Below, one piece after another: positions 14,601 to 24,002 of a DNA stretch of 64,000 nt. Source of the stretch: Strigops habroptila (taxonomy: Eukaryota > Chordata > Aves > Psittaciformes > Psittacidae); assembly GCF_004027225.2 (NCBI RefSeq), contig NC_044278.2, positions 3,162,001 through 3,226,000 on the forward strand, written 5' to 3'. The position numbers and the translations under genes were made by a program. The notes under the pieces were generated by a model that saw only the letters and a program-made list of their open reading frames with translations, was not told the DNA's origin and made no database searches. Within the stretch, counting starts at the first letter, position 1; each line of letters starts with the position of its first letter.

Positions 14601-16806
14601 CAAAGAGGCCAGGCCATGATTTTATTTAATACCTCTACCATACAAATTTTGAACTTTGATATCTAACAACTCTTCACCCTTTAATGCAGCTACAAATATA
14701 GGTACAGGTTGTACAATAGGTACAACTGGGATTAGGCTTTGTAAGTAACAAACATAGGAGTTGAAGAATTACTTTTTTCTTAAAAGCCTTTAAATAATTG
14801 TAAAGAAACTATTAGTGGCTATATTCCCATCAGGCTAAAAAACAGAGGCTAGAATTATTTCAGGAGTGGGAGGTGGAGCAGGGACAGACACATATTTATT
14901 TGCACTGACTTCCCTCGATACTACGAAAGACATTTTTACAACACTAGACCATTAGTTTAAAACAAACAGCTGACACAGTTACTGGCAAAACGTAAACAGC
15001 CTTTGGATAGGTACCATTGAGAATATCTACAAAGGGCAAGCTTCAATCTAACAGGATTAACTGCTTTAAGATTACTATACCCTGATCATTCTTCCAAGAC
15101 ATAACAGAGGCAACTGGAAAAGTAACACAGGGTATCTTCGTGGTGGGACAAGCAGGAGCTGGAGGAGCCTGATTACATGTCTGGAAAAGATGGGAAAGTT
15201 AATAAATAAATAAACAAGACTATTAACACCCCATAAAGTCCTTCACCTCCTTATATGACAGGAAAATATAACATCCACTAACAGGTATGATTAAGTGGAA
15301 TGGTCTGCAGTTTATATATAAGCTGCAGACCAGGAAAGTAAGATTTCTTATCTCACAAAAACTGAGATAGGTGTCTTAGTACCTTGGTCAACTCACTACA
15401 ACTGGGAAGAAAAAAGTAATTGGGGGGGAGGGCAGGGGAGTGTGGAAAGAAAAGGGAGATTTTGTTGGTTCAACCACTTGTCACAGGCAAGGGACTCTTC
15501 AAATTAGAATTTCAAAATTTTTCCCATGAAGTTTATGAAAACCTTTGGCACACCCAAGTTGTCTTTGCCTAGGAATCAAATCAATGGAAAGCTGATAAAA
15601 CCTGGAGGAAGTCATCAGATTGCTCCAGCACAGAGCAAGTATGAGGAGCACACATACCCATTAAGCATTGCAAATCCACGTATGAACAATCAGCTTTTAA
15701 GAAGACAGGAAGAGAAACCTGGCAGGCTCACAGAATTCAATCCTCCAAGACCCCAACTGGGAATAACATCCACATCTAGGTACGCTAATTCCAGATGACC
15801 ATCTCAGCCAAACCAGAGCATTTTTCTGCACAGCCTTCATAACGGTATGGACTACCAACAGCAGCCATAACCTTCAGAGACTGAAGGCTACGGAGAGCAG
15901 GTGATCTCCCATAGCATCATAGCTGACCAAACCCCAACACCACTTACCCCCCCTCTTACTTAGCTACGTTGCAGGGTGTTCCTTTCTCAGCATTTACCTC
16001 TTTCACTGTCTTCTGGGAGCATTTCTTTCCATTCCACTTACGAGCCTTCTCTGCATATACCATCTTTTCTTCCTTAGTCAGCATCTTTAAGGAAAACAAA
16101 TCGGCAAAAAAGGTTCCACTGCTTCCTTTTAGCAGTCCCACAAACCAAAAAATTCCATGTAAGAAATCAATCGTGCATTTCCAAAGCATATTATCTATAC
16201 TTGGCAAGAACTACCAACACTGACCCAACCAGTGCTGAGTAGCAGCTTTCTCCCTAACAAAGCCATAAGTTTTGGTTTGAAACACCCAGCAAGCACATGC
16301 TTTTGAAGCATTTTCAGGTGAGGGCAAACTAGCACTGCTCCACTACAAACACAAGGTCCTCTGAAACTCCTCCTTCCAGCCAGGGATACTGGTACCCATC
16401 GCACACAACACAAACCTGTGCTTCCCCCCGCACCCCTGCAAGCGAGGGGAGAACAGCCAAGTTTACCCTCCAAGCAAGGCCATTTTGTCCTCCAGACAAC
16501 CTGCACAGTGACACCACCACCCAGCCCCACCTGACGTGATGGGTGCTGGTTCTGTACGAGTTCTGTACTTAACCCACAGTCCCCGCACACCATAGCCGGG
16601 CAGAACCGCCCGGCGGGCCTCCCCCCTGCGCTGGCCGCCATCAAGCCGCATTAACTCGAGGCCGTTCCCCTCACCGCCCAAGGCTGCGAGCAGTAGGGGA
16701 TGGCGTCGATGACACAGGTCACGGGCAGCCCGCGCCGCTGCAGCTCGGGCAGCTGCTCGCTCACGAAGAAGCAGTAGGCGCTGACGGCGCCCTTGCGGTG
16801 CGGCAT
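5521..16806 (-). CDS. MAEL: MAEL (maelstrom), complete 12-exon gene
   Basis: Maelstrom acts in germ cells in the piRNA pathway, in nuage and nucleus, helping to silence transposons. Twelve exons join to about 411 residues (the human protein is about 434). Residues 1-73 form an HMG box (start MPHRKGAVSAYCFF, then IPYCSQPWA and EEKMVYAEKARKW). The maelstrom RNase-H-like domain follows at about 107-310, with YFLNIYSHGKLPSHCEQRF, LPCEIGCVKYSL, GFRYHCQAAS, DLVVELYQKK and CKWHEENDILCCALASCKK; its Cys/His positions typical of the family are present. The C-terminus (GRGITRLLKSPSD) matches the conserved tail seen in mammals. The start was chosen because this ATG opens the HMG box. All joins keep phase and use GT-AG. 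It is divergent from ILDR2. The exon 11-12 join is the least certain. Introns carry CR1 pieces and a solo LTR, but the reading frame is intact. Confidence 0.95.
6044..6074. repeat. 13-bp perfect inverted repeat, 5-nt loop (MAEL intron 11)
   Basis: AAGTATTCCACTA at 6044-6056 pairs with TAGTGGAATACTT at 6062-6074. Confidence 0.95.
6444..6545 (-). CDS. MAEL: MAEL exon 11 (residues 347-380)
   Basis: It encodes a poorly conserved tail segment (NMKAEGPGCDRRFASPRQDQ). The acceptor is CATACAG|AAT and the donor TTT|GTAAGG, phase 0. The exon is supported mainly by splice signals, position and an open frame. Confidence 0.75.
6802..6934 (-). CDS. MAEL: MAEL exon 10 (residues 303-346)
   Basis: It encodes YCISKSLASAYGVSL, AAHLPLQDLDNGES and TKMVILDAGRFQ, aligning with human MAEL throughout. 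The acceptor (CCATGAAG|TT) is purine-rich just before the AG, so it looks weak. The donor is CAG|GTAAGA. Confidence 0.92.
7753..7815 (-). CDS. MAEL: MAEL exon 9 (63 bp)
   Basis: It encodes CKWHEENDILCCALASCKKI. The acceptor is CATGTAG|GTGC. Donor ATCGT|GTGAGT is preferred over the overlapping ATC|GTGTGA because it keeps frame with exon 10 and yields KKIVYCIS. Confidence 0.94.
7983..8012. repeat. 11-bp perfect inverted repeat, 8-nt loop (MAEL intron 8)
   Basis: AGCTTGTGTAT at 7983-7993 pairs with ATACACAAGCT at 8002-8012. Confidence 0.95.
8540..8660. repeat. A/C-rich low-complexity tract
   Basis: The tract is almost pure A and C on the plus strand, in MAEL intron 8. Open frames here are compositional. 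Confidence 0.85.
9144..9285 (-). CDS. MAEL: MAEL exon 8 (residues 235-280)
   Basis: It encodes LELLDVEDLVVELYQKKYQK, then EPSRTWVCREMDAF and LWDFSSNT, a clear match to the human segment. The acceptor is GCTATAG|GC and the donor CCAG|GTATGT. A CR1 tail lies within about 60 bp of its acceptor. Confidence 0.95.
9339..9428 (+). mobile_element. CR1 3' end (MAEL intron 7)
   Basis: It shows the CR1 terminal pattern: GGTGTCCCTGCCC, GTTGGAACTAGATCATC, CCCTTCCAACCCAAACCATT and an ATTCTGTG octamer tail. It is antisense to MAEL, close to the exon 8 acceptor. Confidence 0.9.
9969..10023 (-). CDS. MAEL: MAEL exon 7 (55 bp)
   Basis: It encodes SNDRFRISWCLNRMASIT, equivalent to the human SDDRTRVNWCLKHMAKAS. 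The acceptor is TCTTCTAG|TCT and the donor ACAG|GTGGGA, phase 1. Confidence 0.93.
10854..10981 (-). CDS. MAEL: MAEL exon 6 (residues 174-215)
   Basis: It encodes DATHKIPISGFHRPR and then VQPARDVWPRFYCR. The acceptor is CTACCCAG|GT and the donor AGG|GTATGG, ending in phase 0. Confidence 0.94.
11829..11870 (-). CDS. MAEL: MAEL exon 5 (42 bp)
   Basis: This micro-exon encodes EVPPRGFRYHCQAAS, matching the conserved RGFRFHCQAAS block of human MAEL. The acceptor is TTCTGCAG|AA and the donor GCTA|GTGAGT. It is too short to be found by ORF length. Confidence 0.95.
12377..12532 (-). CDS. MAEL: MAEL exon 4 (residues 107-158)
   Basis: It opens the maelstrom domain with AVLADIFYFLNIYSHGKLP, followed by HCEQRFLPCEIGCVKYSL and GIMADFHHFIEPG. 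The acceptor is CCTTTCAG|CT and the donor CCAG|GTAAAT. This is the most strongly conserved exon. Confidence 0.96.
13269..13833 (+). mobile_element. Solo LTR of an endogenous retrovirus (MAEL intron 3)
   Basis: This 565-bp element starts TGTCCTGGGTTCAGCTG and ends GGGCTCAAACCACGACA (TG...CA). It is flanked by ATTTC (13264-13268) and ATCTC (13834-13838), a 5-bp target duplication with one mismatch. No internal viral genes are present. It is antisense to MAEL, and the family name is unknown to me. Confidence 0.8.
15081..15180 (-). CDS. MAEL: MAEL exon 3 (residues 74-106)
   Basis: This is a variable proline-rich linker (TCNQAPPAPACPTTK) between HMG box and maelstrom domain, ending SWKNDQ, which aligns with the human SLKGDQ. 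The acceptor is TTTTCCAG|ACA and the donor AGG|GTATAG, phase 1. Low conservation makes it somewhat less certain than its neighbours. Confidence 0.85.
15301..15332. repeat. 32-bp near-perfect palindrome (MAEL intron 2)
   Basis: Arms TGGTCTGCAG and CTGCAGACCA flank the self-complementary core TTATATATAA. One position in each arm (t at 15311, g at 15322) fails to pair. Confidence 0.95.
15998..16084 (-). CDS. MAEL: MAEL exon 2 (residues 45-73)
   Basis: It encodes the second half of the HMG box, MLTKEEKMVYAEKARKW. The acceptor is TTAAAG|ATG and the donor GAG|GTAAAT; both ends are phase 0. Confidence 0.93.
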
Positions 16807-17010
16807 GACGGCAGTCGAGCACCGCCTGCCCCGCAGCTCTCCTCAGCACGGCTGGCTCGCAGCCCGCCTCCCCACAGCGGGCCTCTTGAGCGGGCAGCGC
16901 CGGGGCGGAGCACGGCTGTGCCCGCCCTCAGCTTTTGGCGGCAAGGGGAGAGAAACTGTTACACGCACTCGTCCCGCCCGGCCATGGGGCTTCGCCATCA
17001 CCTGAGGGTG
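16550..17010 (-). promoter_or_regulatory. CpG-rich MAEL promoter region
   Basis: GC- and CpG-rich DNA surrounds MAEL exon 1 and continues about 200 bp upstream, standing out from AT-rich flanks. No TATA box is evident. An AACTGTTA site at 16954-16961, about 150 bp upstream of the ATG, contains the MYB core AACTG; A-MYB is known to drive piRNA-pathway genes in vertebrate testis, but this assignment is an inference. Confidence 0.7.
16675..16806 (-). CDS. MAEL: MAEL exon 1 (residues 1-44)
   Basis: It encodes the first half of the HMG box, ending IPYCSQPWA. The donor reads GCG|GTGAGG and ends in phase 0. It lies in the CpG-rich promoter segment. Confidence 0.95.
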
Positions 17011-17343
17011 ATGAGGAGGCGGGCGTGGTGGGGCTCGTTTGGGCTTTGGTGGTGATTTTTGTTGTTGGGTTTGGGGTTTGTGTTTGGGGTTTTATTTTTC
17101 TGTTTTAAAAGCTCTTTGGGTGCTGAAGGGTGAGAAATTCCCAATGGGAGCAAGAGCTTGCACTAAGTTCTCACAGACATTCACAACGCAGGGTTCCCAA
17201 CCTCACAAAGTGGCTGTATACTCATTTTTCAAAGTAAAAGGGTCACGCTCCTCGATATCCTCTCAATCTGAATAATGTTATGTATTAAATTTAGTGAAAT
17301 CCTTACAAAGAGTGACTAAATTAATTCATGCAGATAGATACAT

Positions 17344-17406
17344 TCATAGAACCACAGACTGGTCTGGGTTGGAAGGGACCTTAAAGCTCATCCAGTTTCA
17401 GCCCAA
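17344..17406 (-). mobile_element. CR1 3' end fragment
   Basis: Reverse-oriented CR1 tail: ATAGAACCACAGACTGG, then GGGTTGGAAGGGACCTTAAA. It lies upstream of MAEL in the spacer. Confidence 0.88.
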
Positions 17407-19519
17407 AGGAGGCAGCTGTTGTTTAGGCTTACATCTTTGGTTTAACTGATTATGTTTGTCACTGCTGGTAAGGTAAGATCAGATTCCTCTTGCATCTCAC
17501 TTGTGGCTGGTTTCTCTGAGGGTTAAAAACACTGGCACACTCTTATGGAGGCTGTTCTGTCTTACTCAAATCCAGTGAAACTGTTTGTTTTATGTTTGTG
17601 AACCACTGACTGAATTTGCCATTAAACATACAGGAGAAGTCAATGACATTGAAAATGTATAAAATAGTAATGTAAACTCAATGAGAACAAAGAAGGATTT
17701 TTAAAGTCACTTGTGGAAAATCACTCATATTCTGGTCCAGTTCCTGATACATTAATGCTAAATCTCTTGAGGAGAGACTGCAAGAAATAACTTTCACCTT
17801 GTCAATACGAACTTCTCAGTCTAGTTTTTCAGGCAGAAAGGCCAGTATTTACTCTTATATTACTCTGAAAGTTGTTGCTAGGAGTGCATCTGTGCACATT
17901 TGTTTTACTTTCCTTCACACCATGTTCTCTTCTCTCCTTTGCAGCTTTGGGACCCACCCTTCGGCAGCCCTTCCTTTTAAAGAAATTCAGATAATGTGTG
18001 CATCAAGTGTTTGAAAAACATAAGGCTCTAGTAATAGCTCTCCTAGGGCTAGAGGTGTGGTTGGAAAATAAAATTCATAAGCAGCGGAGAGAGAAGGGAT
18101 GTTTCTAGTGGGATGGAGGGCAGAGAAAAAACAGGGAACAGATCATCTTCAGAGCACCACGTCATCAGCATTCTTCCCCAGGGCCCTGAGGAGAGCCCAG
18201 GGCCCCTGAGGGAACTCGAGTATTAACTCTTCGATTCTCTGCTGCTCAACTTAGCTGGCGAAGGAGTTCTCTGTACGATTTATACTGATCTGTATATAAC
18301 TTTTGCAACAGTGGGGCCATTCCAGCAGATAAAAGCGAGTGCTGTGCCAGTATTTATATATTACTTTCTTTTTTTATTTATTAAAGGGCAATTAAATTAT
18401 TTGATATGCCAACACTTAACTCCTAGGTACCTGGCCTTGGTGGGAAACAGGGACATGGCTGTGACAACCCAGATACATGCGAGCCTTAGCTTGGGTGCTT
18501 GTTAGACATCTATGTTCTCAGGACTATCTGACCATGCAAAGAAGCAAAATTGTAAATATGTAGTCAACTCTGACAGTACATGTGTGCTTTCAGTCTCAAG
18601 CTGCTGCTGAATTAAGGTTTTTTAAATTGCAGTTCTAAATGTTAGGTTCCATTTTCTAAAGTCTTGTTTTGGATCTGGCCCTAGGTAGGATGACCTGGGT
18701 AATTACAGCCTTCTCAGACTGACAGGAATCCCAGGCAAAAGAATAGAATCACTGATACAGGAGTTGCTTCAATAATGAATTAAAGTAATGTAATTAATGC
18801 CAAACAACATGGGCTTGCAGAAAATAGATTCTGTCACATTTGTTTGTAATTGCATCAAAAAGATACCAAGTGTGGTTACTAAAGGTAATGCATTCAGACA
18901 CGTGAGGCATGTGACTTGAACACACGATACTGAATCAAGGAAATGCAACTATACAGAGACCATCCAGTCCCCAGTTAAAACATTAGATTAGGATGTCTTA
19001 AAATGTAATTTTAAATGAGGAACTGTAATTGCATATTTTCAGTAAGATCTTTCTCAGATCGTTTCTTGGCTGCATACTACTAAATACTTGTTGGTACCTT
19101 TGAAGGAAACATATGGTCTTCACAGATACTTGTAAATGATACAAAGATTGAGAGAATAGTTAATAACATAGGTTATAGATTTCGGTATCCACCAAAGAGG
19201 AACCTCCTGTGTGATGCTATGTCAAAATGACTAACAGAATGATCCCTGGAAGGATAAAAAAAGAAATATTAAGCAGGAGTGATGATGCTGTAGTACTTCT
19301 GCTTTTAAGCTTTTAGCAACAGTGCCTGGGATGCTCTTTCCAGATCTGGCATTTGCTCAAGAATATAGCAAAATAACAACACTCTGTTGAACTTCCAGAG
19401 AGACTGTTGAGGGTGCTTTGGTCATAACCTGTTATTATCTCTGTTCAGAAATGCCTTAAGAAGGCCCTTCCATCTAACTTGACAGTACTAGAAGGTGAAG
19501 TTAGTTGAAATCAGGGGCA

Positions 19520-19560
19520 GGGTGAGGTCCCTTCCAACCTGAAGTATTCTGTGATTCTAG
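19520..19560 (+). mobile_element. CR1 3' end fragment
   Basis: GGTCCCTTCCAACCTGAAGT and ATTCTGTGATTCTAG show a short diverged CR1 tail in the spacer. Confidence 0.75.
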
Positions 19561-20717
19561 TTCTAACAGATATGATGTAGTTCAAATAGGACGTAGAGTG
19601 GCAAAGTGATGTGGTCTATTTTATTACGAAAGCTGGATTATGACAGTAACAAATACCCAGTTTGTGAATTCCAGCTCCCTGAAGGTATTTGTGCTGCCCA
19701 CAGGTACTCTACAGCCAAACCCATAGAGGATTTAACAACTCATTATCTCCTTGGTTATCTGTAGATATGCAGTTTGCCTGATTCCTGTTCTGTGTATTTT
19801 TGCATAAAGTGACACACGAAAGAGGTGAGCTGGGATAATTTATTGATGATCTTGTGTTTATATGATAACTTCACAAAACATTATTGCCGATGTGCACTTA
19901 GTGTTTCACTTATATGAAAATTTCAGGTTCTCTCTAAAAGTGTAGCAAAGGGACTCTCTGATTTTTGGTGTCTGAAAAAGAATAAGGAGCAGCACAGGGA
20001 ATTTATACAGAGAAGTGAACACTGTAGAAAGATGCTGGGGGGTTTTTTGTTTGATTGGTTGGTTTGTTTTGTTTTCTGATGCTGAATTTATATTACAGAA
20101 CTCAAGGTTCATTGGAATGAGAAAGTAAAATTTCTCCATTAAGTATTCTAAACATTTGGTACAAACATCATGGTTAAGAACAAAAGCAGTTTATGTATCC
20201 GTATCACTCACTCCTGACATTAATGGGAAGTAAAAGCTCTGTATTATTGTGCTATCAAACGTAGCCAGGCAGCTGAGAAAAAATAACATGCCCAGAGACT
20301 GCATATATTTCAGCAATGTCTTGCTGTGAAGCTATCAACGATTAATAAGAGATTCCAGTGTAACAAAGCAAACAAGGAAAAGTTTTAGTTAGTAGCTATT
20401 CTGAAGAGACTCACTGAATGCTATGATTTGATGATCTGTCACTTAATAGCTACTGTAATGTGCTGGTCTCAGTACTAAATCAAGAGAGCAGTGTCTAATG
20501 GCTGAATCTAGTATGACATCCCAGAAAGCTGTTGAAATCACTGTTTCTATGGAAATTTCTACAAGGGAAATCCAGGGGGCTGAATGGATGTGCAAAAGTA
20601 GGCACGAAGTATCTTAATGCAGCGTAGCAGGTTTTCAGGGGTGTTGCTGAGATGGGTCATTCAGAGTGAGGTGCTGGTGTAAATCATTCCAGCTGGTAAC
20701 TTAAAAAGCTGATTCTG

Positions 20718-20761
20718 CTTATCATGATAAGGTCATTTCCTCTGTTGATAAGGAAATGACC
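20718..20761. repeat. Palindrome plus hairpin with three GATA cores
   Basis: The 14-bp perfect palindrome CTTATCATGATAAG (20718-20731) abuts an 11-bp inverted repeat, GGTCATTTCCT (20731-20741) and AGGAAATGACC (20751-20761). Three GATAA cores lie within 44 bp. A regulatory role is inference. Confidence 0.9.
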
Positions 20762-22608
20762 ACAAAAGACCCATACTAGTAGATGAAAGGAAGAAGGAAT
20801 GAGGTAGTTGGCAAGAAAAGAGCCGGCAGCTGCTACAGCATGAAGAAAAAGTGAGTTTGTTTCCCTAGTGTTCAGCTGAATTTGTTCATGAACCTATTGC
20901 TTAGAGGGGAACTGGTCCAGACAGAGTCCCAGTATAACTTATATCAAACAGTGTTGTAGCGTCGTATGTTTCCAATTCAGTCTGGGGCTAAATTAGGCAG
21001 GACAGGCACAGGGAATTTGGCCATTCAGGTTGTCAAGTGACTGCGGGAGACAAAGGTTGAAGTCTACCAGTGTGCTTTTTTTCAAGGGACAGTGAATCCC
21101 TGCTGGGCTGTGGCTCGAAGCAATCTGGCTAATTGCATAGGAATTTACCCACCCTTTGAAGGTGAAACTGGGCTAACTGCAGCCCTCCTAACTAGTGAAA
21201 AGGAAAGACAACATCCCAGCATTAACTATTAAGCCAGCTAAGATGTTGCAATACTCAGATCAAAGGTCTACAGAGATCTGGAACATCTATTCCGGGCTCA
21301 GGCACCCATCATATGTGCATATATACAAATGACAGATCACATTAAGTGAAAAAGAACCGTACAGTCAGTTTGAGTATATGAAAATTTCAGAGTGGCTATA
21401 AAGCCAACGTTACAGGCAAAACAATGGTGCTTCCTTCTATTGAAAATCTTTCCTTCCTTTGTTGTGAGTCAAAAGTTTAGCAAAACTGATGTATGCCAAA
21501 TTTATTTGCAAAAGCTGGAGTAGATTAAAAAAACCCAACCAAAACACGCTAGGAGTAGCTAACAATAGTGACGCATAAGGGATTGTACTGCTCCCAGCGT
21601 TAAACACATGAGATCATATCAACATCAGCACTGTCTCAGGAAACTCTGGATCAGGTCCTGGCCGATTAAGCTACAGGAGGTCAAGGCACCGGGATTTCAC
21701 TTGAAGTTTTAAGGGTTATCAGGAAAAAGTAGTTACAGGAAAGACAGAAAAACAGCTTTGTGTTCACCTTTCAGGAGTCTTAATTCAGCCCATACAAACC
21801 TTGGTGGATTATATCCTGTAGATCCATAACAGTGGTGAGGCAGATCCCCAGCTGACACAAAGGATCACAGCTCCATCCGAGTTGTGTTTCTGGAGGTTGA
21901 AGCTGTGGCCCTAACAAGAGTTTCTGCTTTGTCTTCCACCTGCAAGTACGTACAGAGGCAGTGGGGTGTCAGATCACTACGTGCTGAAGGAGATCAGCTC
22001 TCTCTGCTGTTGTGTATGTACGTTCGTTAGCATAACAGGGTCTTGGTTCTTAATAATGGCTTTTTGCCAGTGCTGCAAAACAGTTGAATTCATCTTGTAT
22101 TAGGTCAGAGGAACACCAGGACACTGATTGGGGTGTGGGGTTGTTTTTTTTTTTCTCCAAAGCAATGTTGAATAAAAACAAACTTCTATGTGAAAAGTAT
22201 TTTTAAATACCACTGAATAGCACTGAATAAAACACTTAAAAGCAGACTGGCTGCCTAGGGATTATCTCCTTGCTTAATTCCACTTTAACTCTATTAATAG
22301 AGGGACTACAAACTGTTCAAAAACAAGCAAAATGTTTCAACACATCTTTTTACCATAGCAAACATGCTGTTTTGCTTTTTCACTCAAATTATTGATCTAT
22401 TTTTGTTCATGCTTTGGAAATAAGCTTATCTTGCCTGTAGAGAGGTTCAGTCTGAAAGGCAAAATTCTGAGGGATCTACAGGCAGGCGGAAAATACTGGC
22501 TCAAATGCCAAGGGTTTGTTCAGTTTTACTGCCAGCACCCCTGTGCACCCTGCCTTCAGCAGTGGGGGACGCCTCTGGGGCCCGGCTTTGCATCAGAAGA
22601 CCAGAATC

Positions 22609-22655
22609 ACAGAATAGTTAGGGTTGGAAAGGACCTTAAGATAGTTTATGTTCTT
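22609..22655 (-). mobile_element. CR1 3' end fragment
   Basis: AATCACAGAATAGTTAGGG and TTGGAAAGGACCTTAAGAT form a reversed CR1 tail. Confidence 0.85.
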
Positions 22656-23167
22656 TGGCAGATTCCAGATGAGAAGTCGAAGACTACTCCCACCTCTCAT
22701 GGGGCTGACGCCTGCAGAATCCAAACACCAGCCAAGTGCCTCAAAGGAAAATGCCAGAAGATGAGCGACATGCAAAGGGAAGCTGTGCTGGATGCCCTAA
22801 GTGGTGAGTGCCAAGCTAGAAGGTGCTTCTCTAGTGCTGAGCCACCGAAGAGCATGCTGCTATTTAGCCAGCTCTAGGCCTATGGACAATTCCACTGACT
22901 TATTTTGCTTTCATAGAAAGTTTAGAGGTTTTAGGTACAGTATGTGTGTTTACGTGTGTCCACTGTGCCCAGGACCATTTAATTTCAGATCCACATCCAT
23001 CTTTTTAAAAGCGATCTTCTTCAGTTGTATTTCTGATTGGCTGTCCCCTTCCTCCAAAAGTACTTCCACCCCCTTCCAGTGTCATGGTGGCATGAAAATC
23101 TAACACCCCACAACTTGGCTGCCTATCGTTAACAGCCAGAATATCTCCTTCTCATCTAAAATTATAT

Positions 23168-23304
23168 CATCATAGAATGGCTTGGGTTAGAATCATAGCA
23201 TTATAGAATGGGTTGGTTTGGAAAGGACCTTAAGATCATCTAGTTCCAACCCTCCTGCCACAGGCAAGGACACCTTCCACTAGAGCAGGTTGCTCAAAGC
23301 CCTA
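23168..23304 (-). mobile_element. CR1 3' ends, two joined copies
   Basis: A short tail (ATCATAGAATGGCTTGGGTT) is followed immediately by a second, longer one (AATGGGTTGGTTTGGAAAGG through CACCTTCCACTAGAGCAGG). This suggests one CR1 inserted next to or into another, just upstream of the ILDR2 CpG island. Confidence 0.88.
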
Positions 23305-23883
23305 TCTTTATCTGAAATTACAGTAATTAGTTGCATCAGTGCCCATGCTGAAACGCAAACCCCAGGGAAATTCCGAATTGGAACAGTCTACATTCGTTTC
23401 CCAAGGCATACATTTGATAAACCCGGGGAGGACAGATGATCGCAGTGGACATTTCCCAGCGCTCACTAGTGAAGTTGTAAACCGGGACGGGGCGGGAGCG
23501 GGGGGCTTGAAGTACTTGCAGACAAACGTGCCGCTGTGCCGGCAGGCCGGGGCGAGCTCCGGTCACCGCGGCGGCACTTGGCAACCGGAACGCGCCTTTG
23601 CCGCGGGGGAGCGAGCGAGGGAAGCAGGTTCGGGAAGCCGCCCCCCGCCCGGCCGAGCCCCGCCGCCGCGCTGTCCCCGCCTGCCGCGGCGCCCGGACAG
23701 CGCCGGTGCCGGCCTTTCCAGGCGGCCCCCCCCCCAGCCGCCGCAGGGGCCGGCAGCAGGGGAGGAGCGGAGCGCAGGCACCCGGCGCGGCCGCTCGCCG
23801 CCAGCCCGGCCGGCTCTGAGGGGAGGCGGCTGCGGGCGCGCCGGGCGGGGCCGCCCCTCGGGCCTCTCCCGCCGCCCCGCGGC

Positions 23884-24002
23884 ATGGTCGCGCCCGCCCC
23901 GCGGCGCCCCCGCCCCGCGCCTGCCGCCCGCCCGCGCCGCCCGGGCCAGCGGGAAGATGGATGGGCACGTCCTGGGCTGGATCGTGCTTCTGTGGCTCGC
24001 AG
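23884..24002 (+). promoter_or_regulatory. uORF overlapping the ILDR2 start
   Basis: An upstream ATG in strong context (G at -3, G at +4) begins MVAPAPRRPRPAPAARP in a different frame from ILDR2. In the spliced message it runs through the main ATG and stops at 33292-33294, just inside exon 2, after 40 codons. It would matter only if transcription starts upstream of 23884. Confidence 0.55.
23957..24002 (+). CDS. ILDR2: ILDR2 coding exon 1 (signal peptide)
   Basis: It encodes [15 protein letters not shown], the start of the signal peptide. The context is AAGATGG and the donor GCAG|GTAGGG, phase 1. The upstream frame stays open for hundreds of bases, but the homologous start is here. Confidence 0.93.

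Larger units (their letters stand above)
17010..23470. other. MAEL-ILDR2 divergent spacer
   Basis: This is AT-rich intergenic DNA with four CR1 tail sites and the palindrome cluster at 20718-20761. An imperfect direct repeat built on CCAGGGCCCTGAGG lies near 18178-18212. No exon or RNA gene was recognised. Confidence 0.6.

Noticed and set aside
15526..15798. A 90-codon plus-strand frame in MAEL intron 2
   Set aside because: It has no family match, lies antisense inside an intron and has no splice or promoter support.
22392..22877. A 161-codon plus-strand frame upstream of ILDR2
   Set aside because: It runs through a reversed CR1 tail and resembles no known protein.
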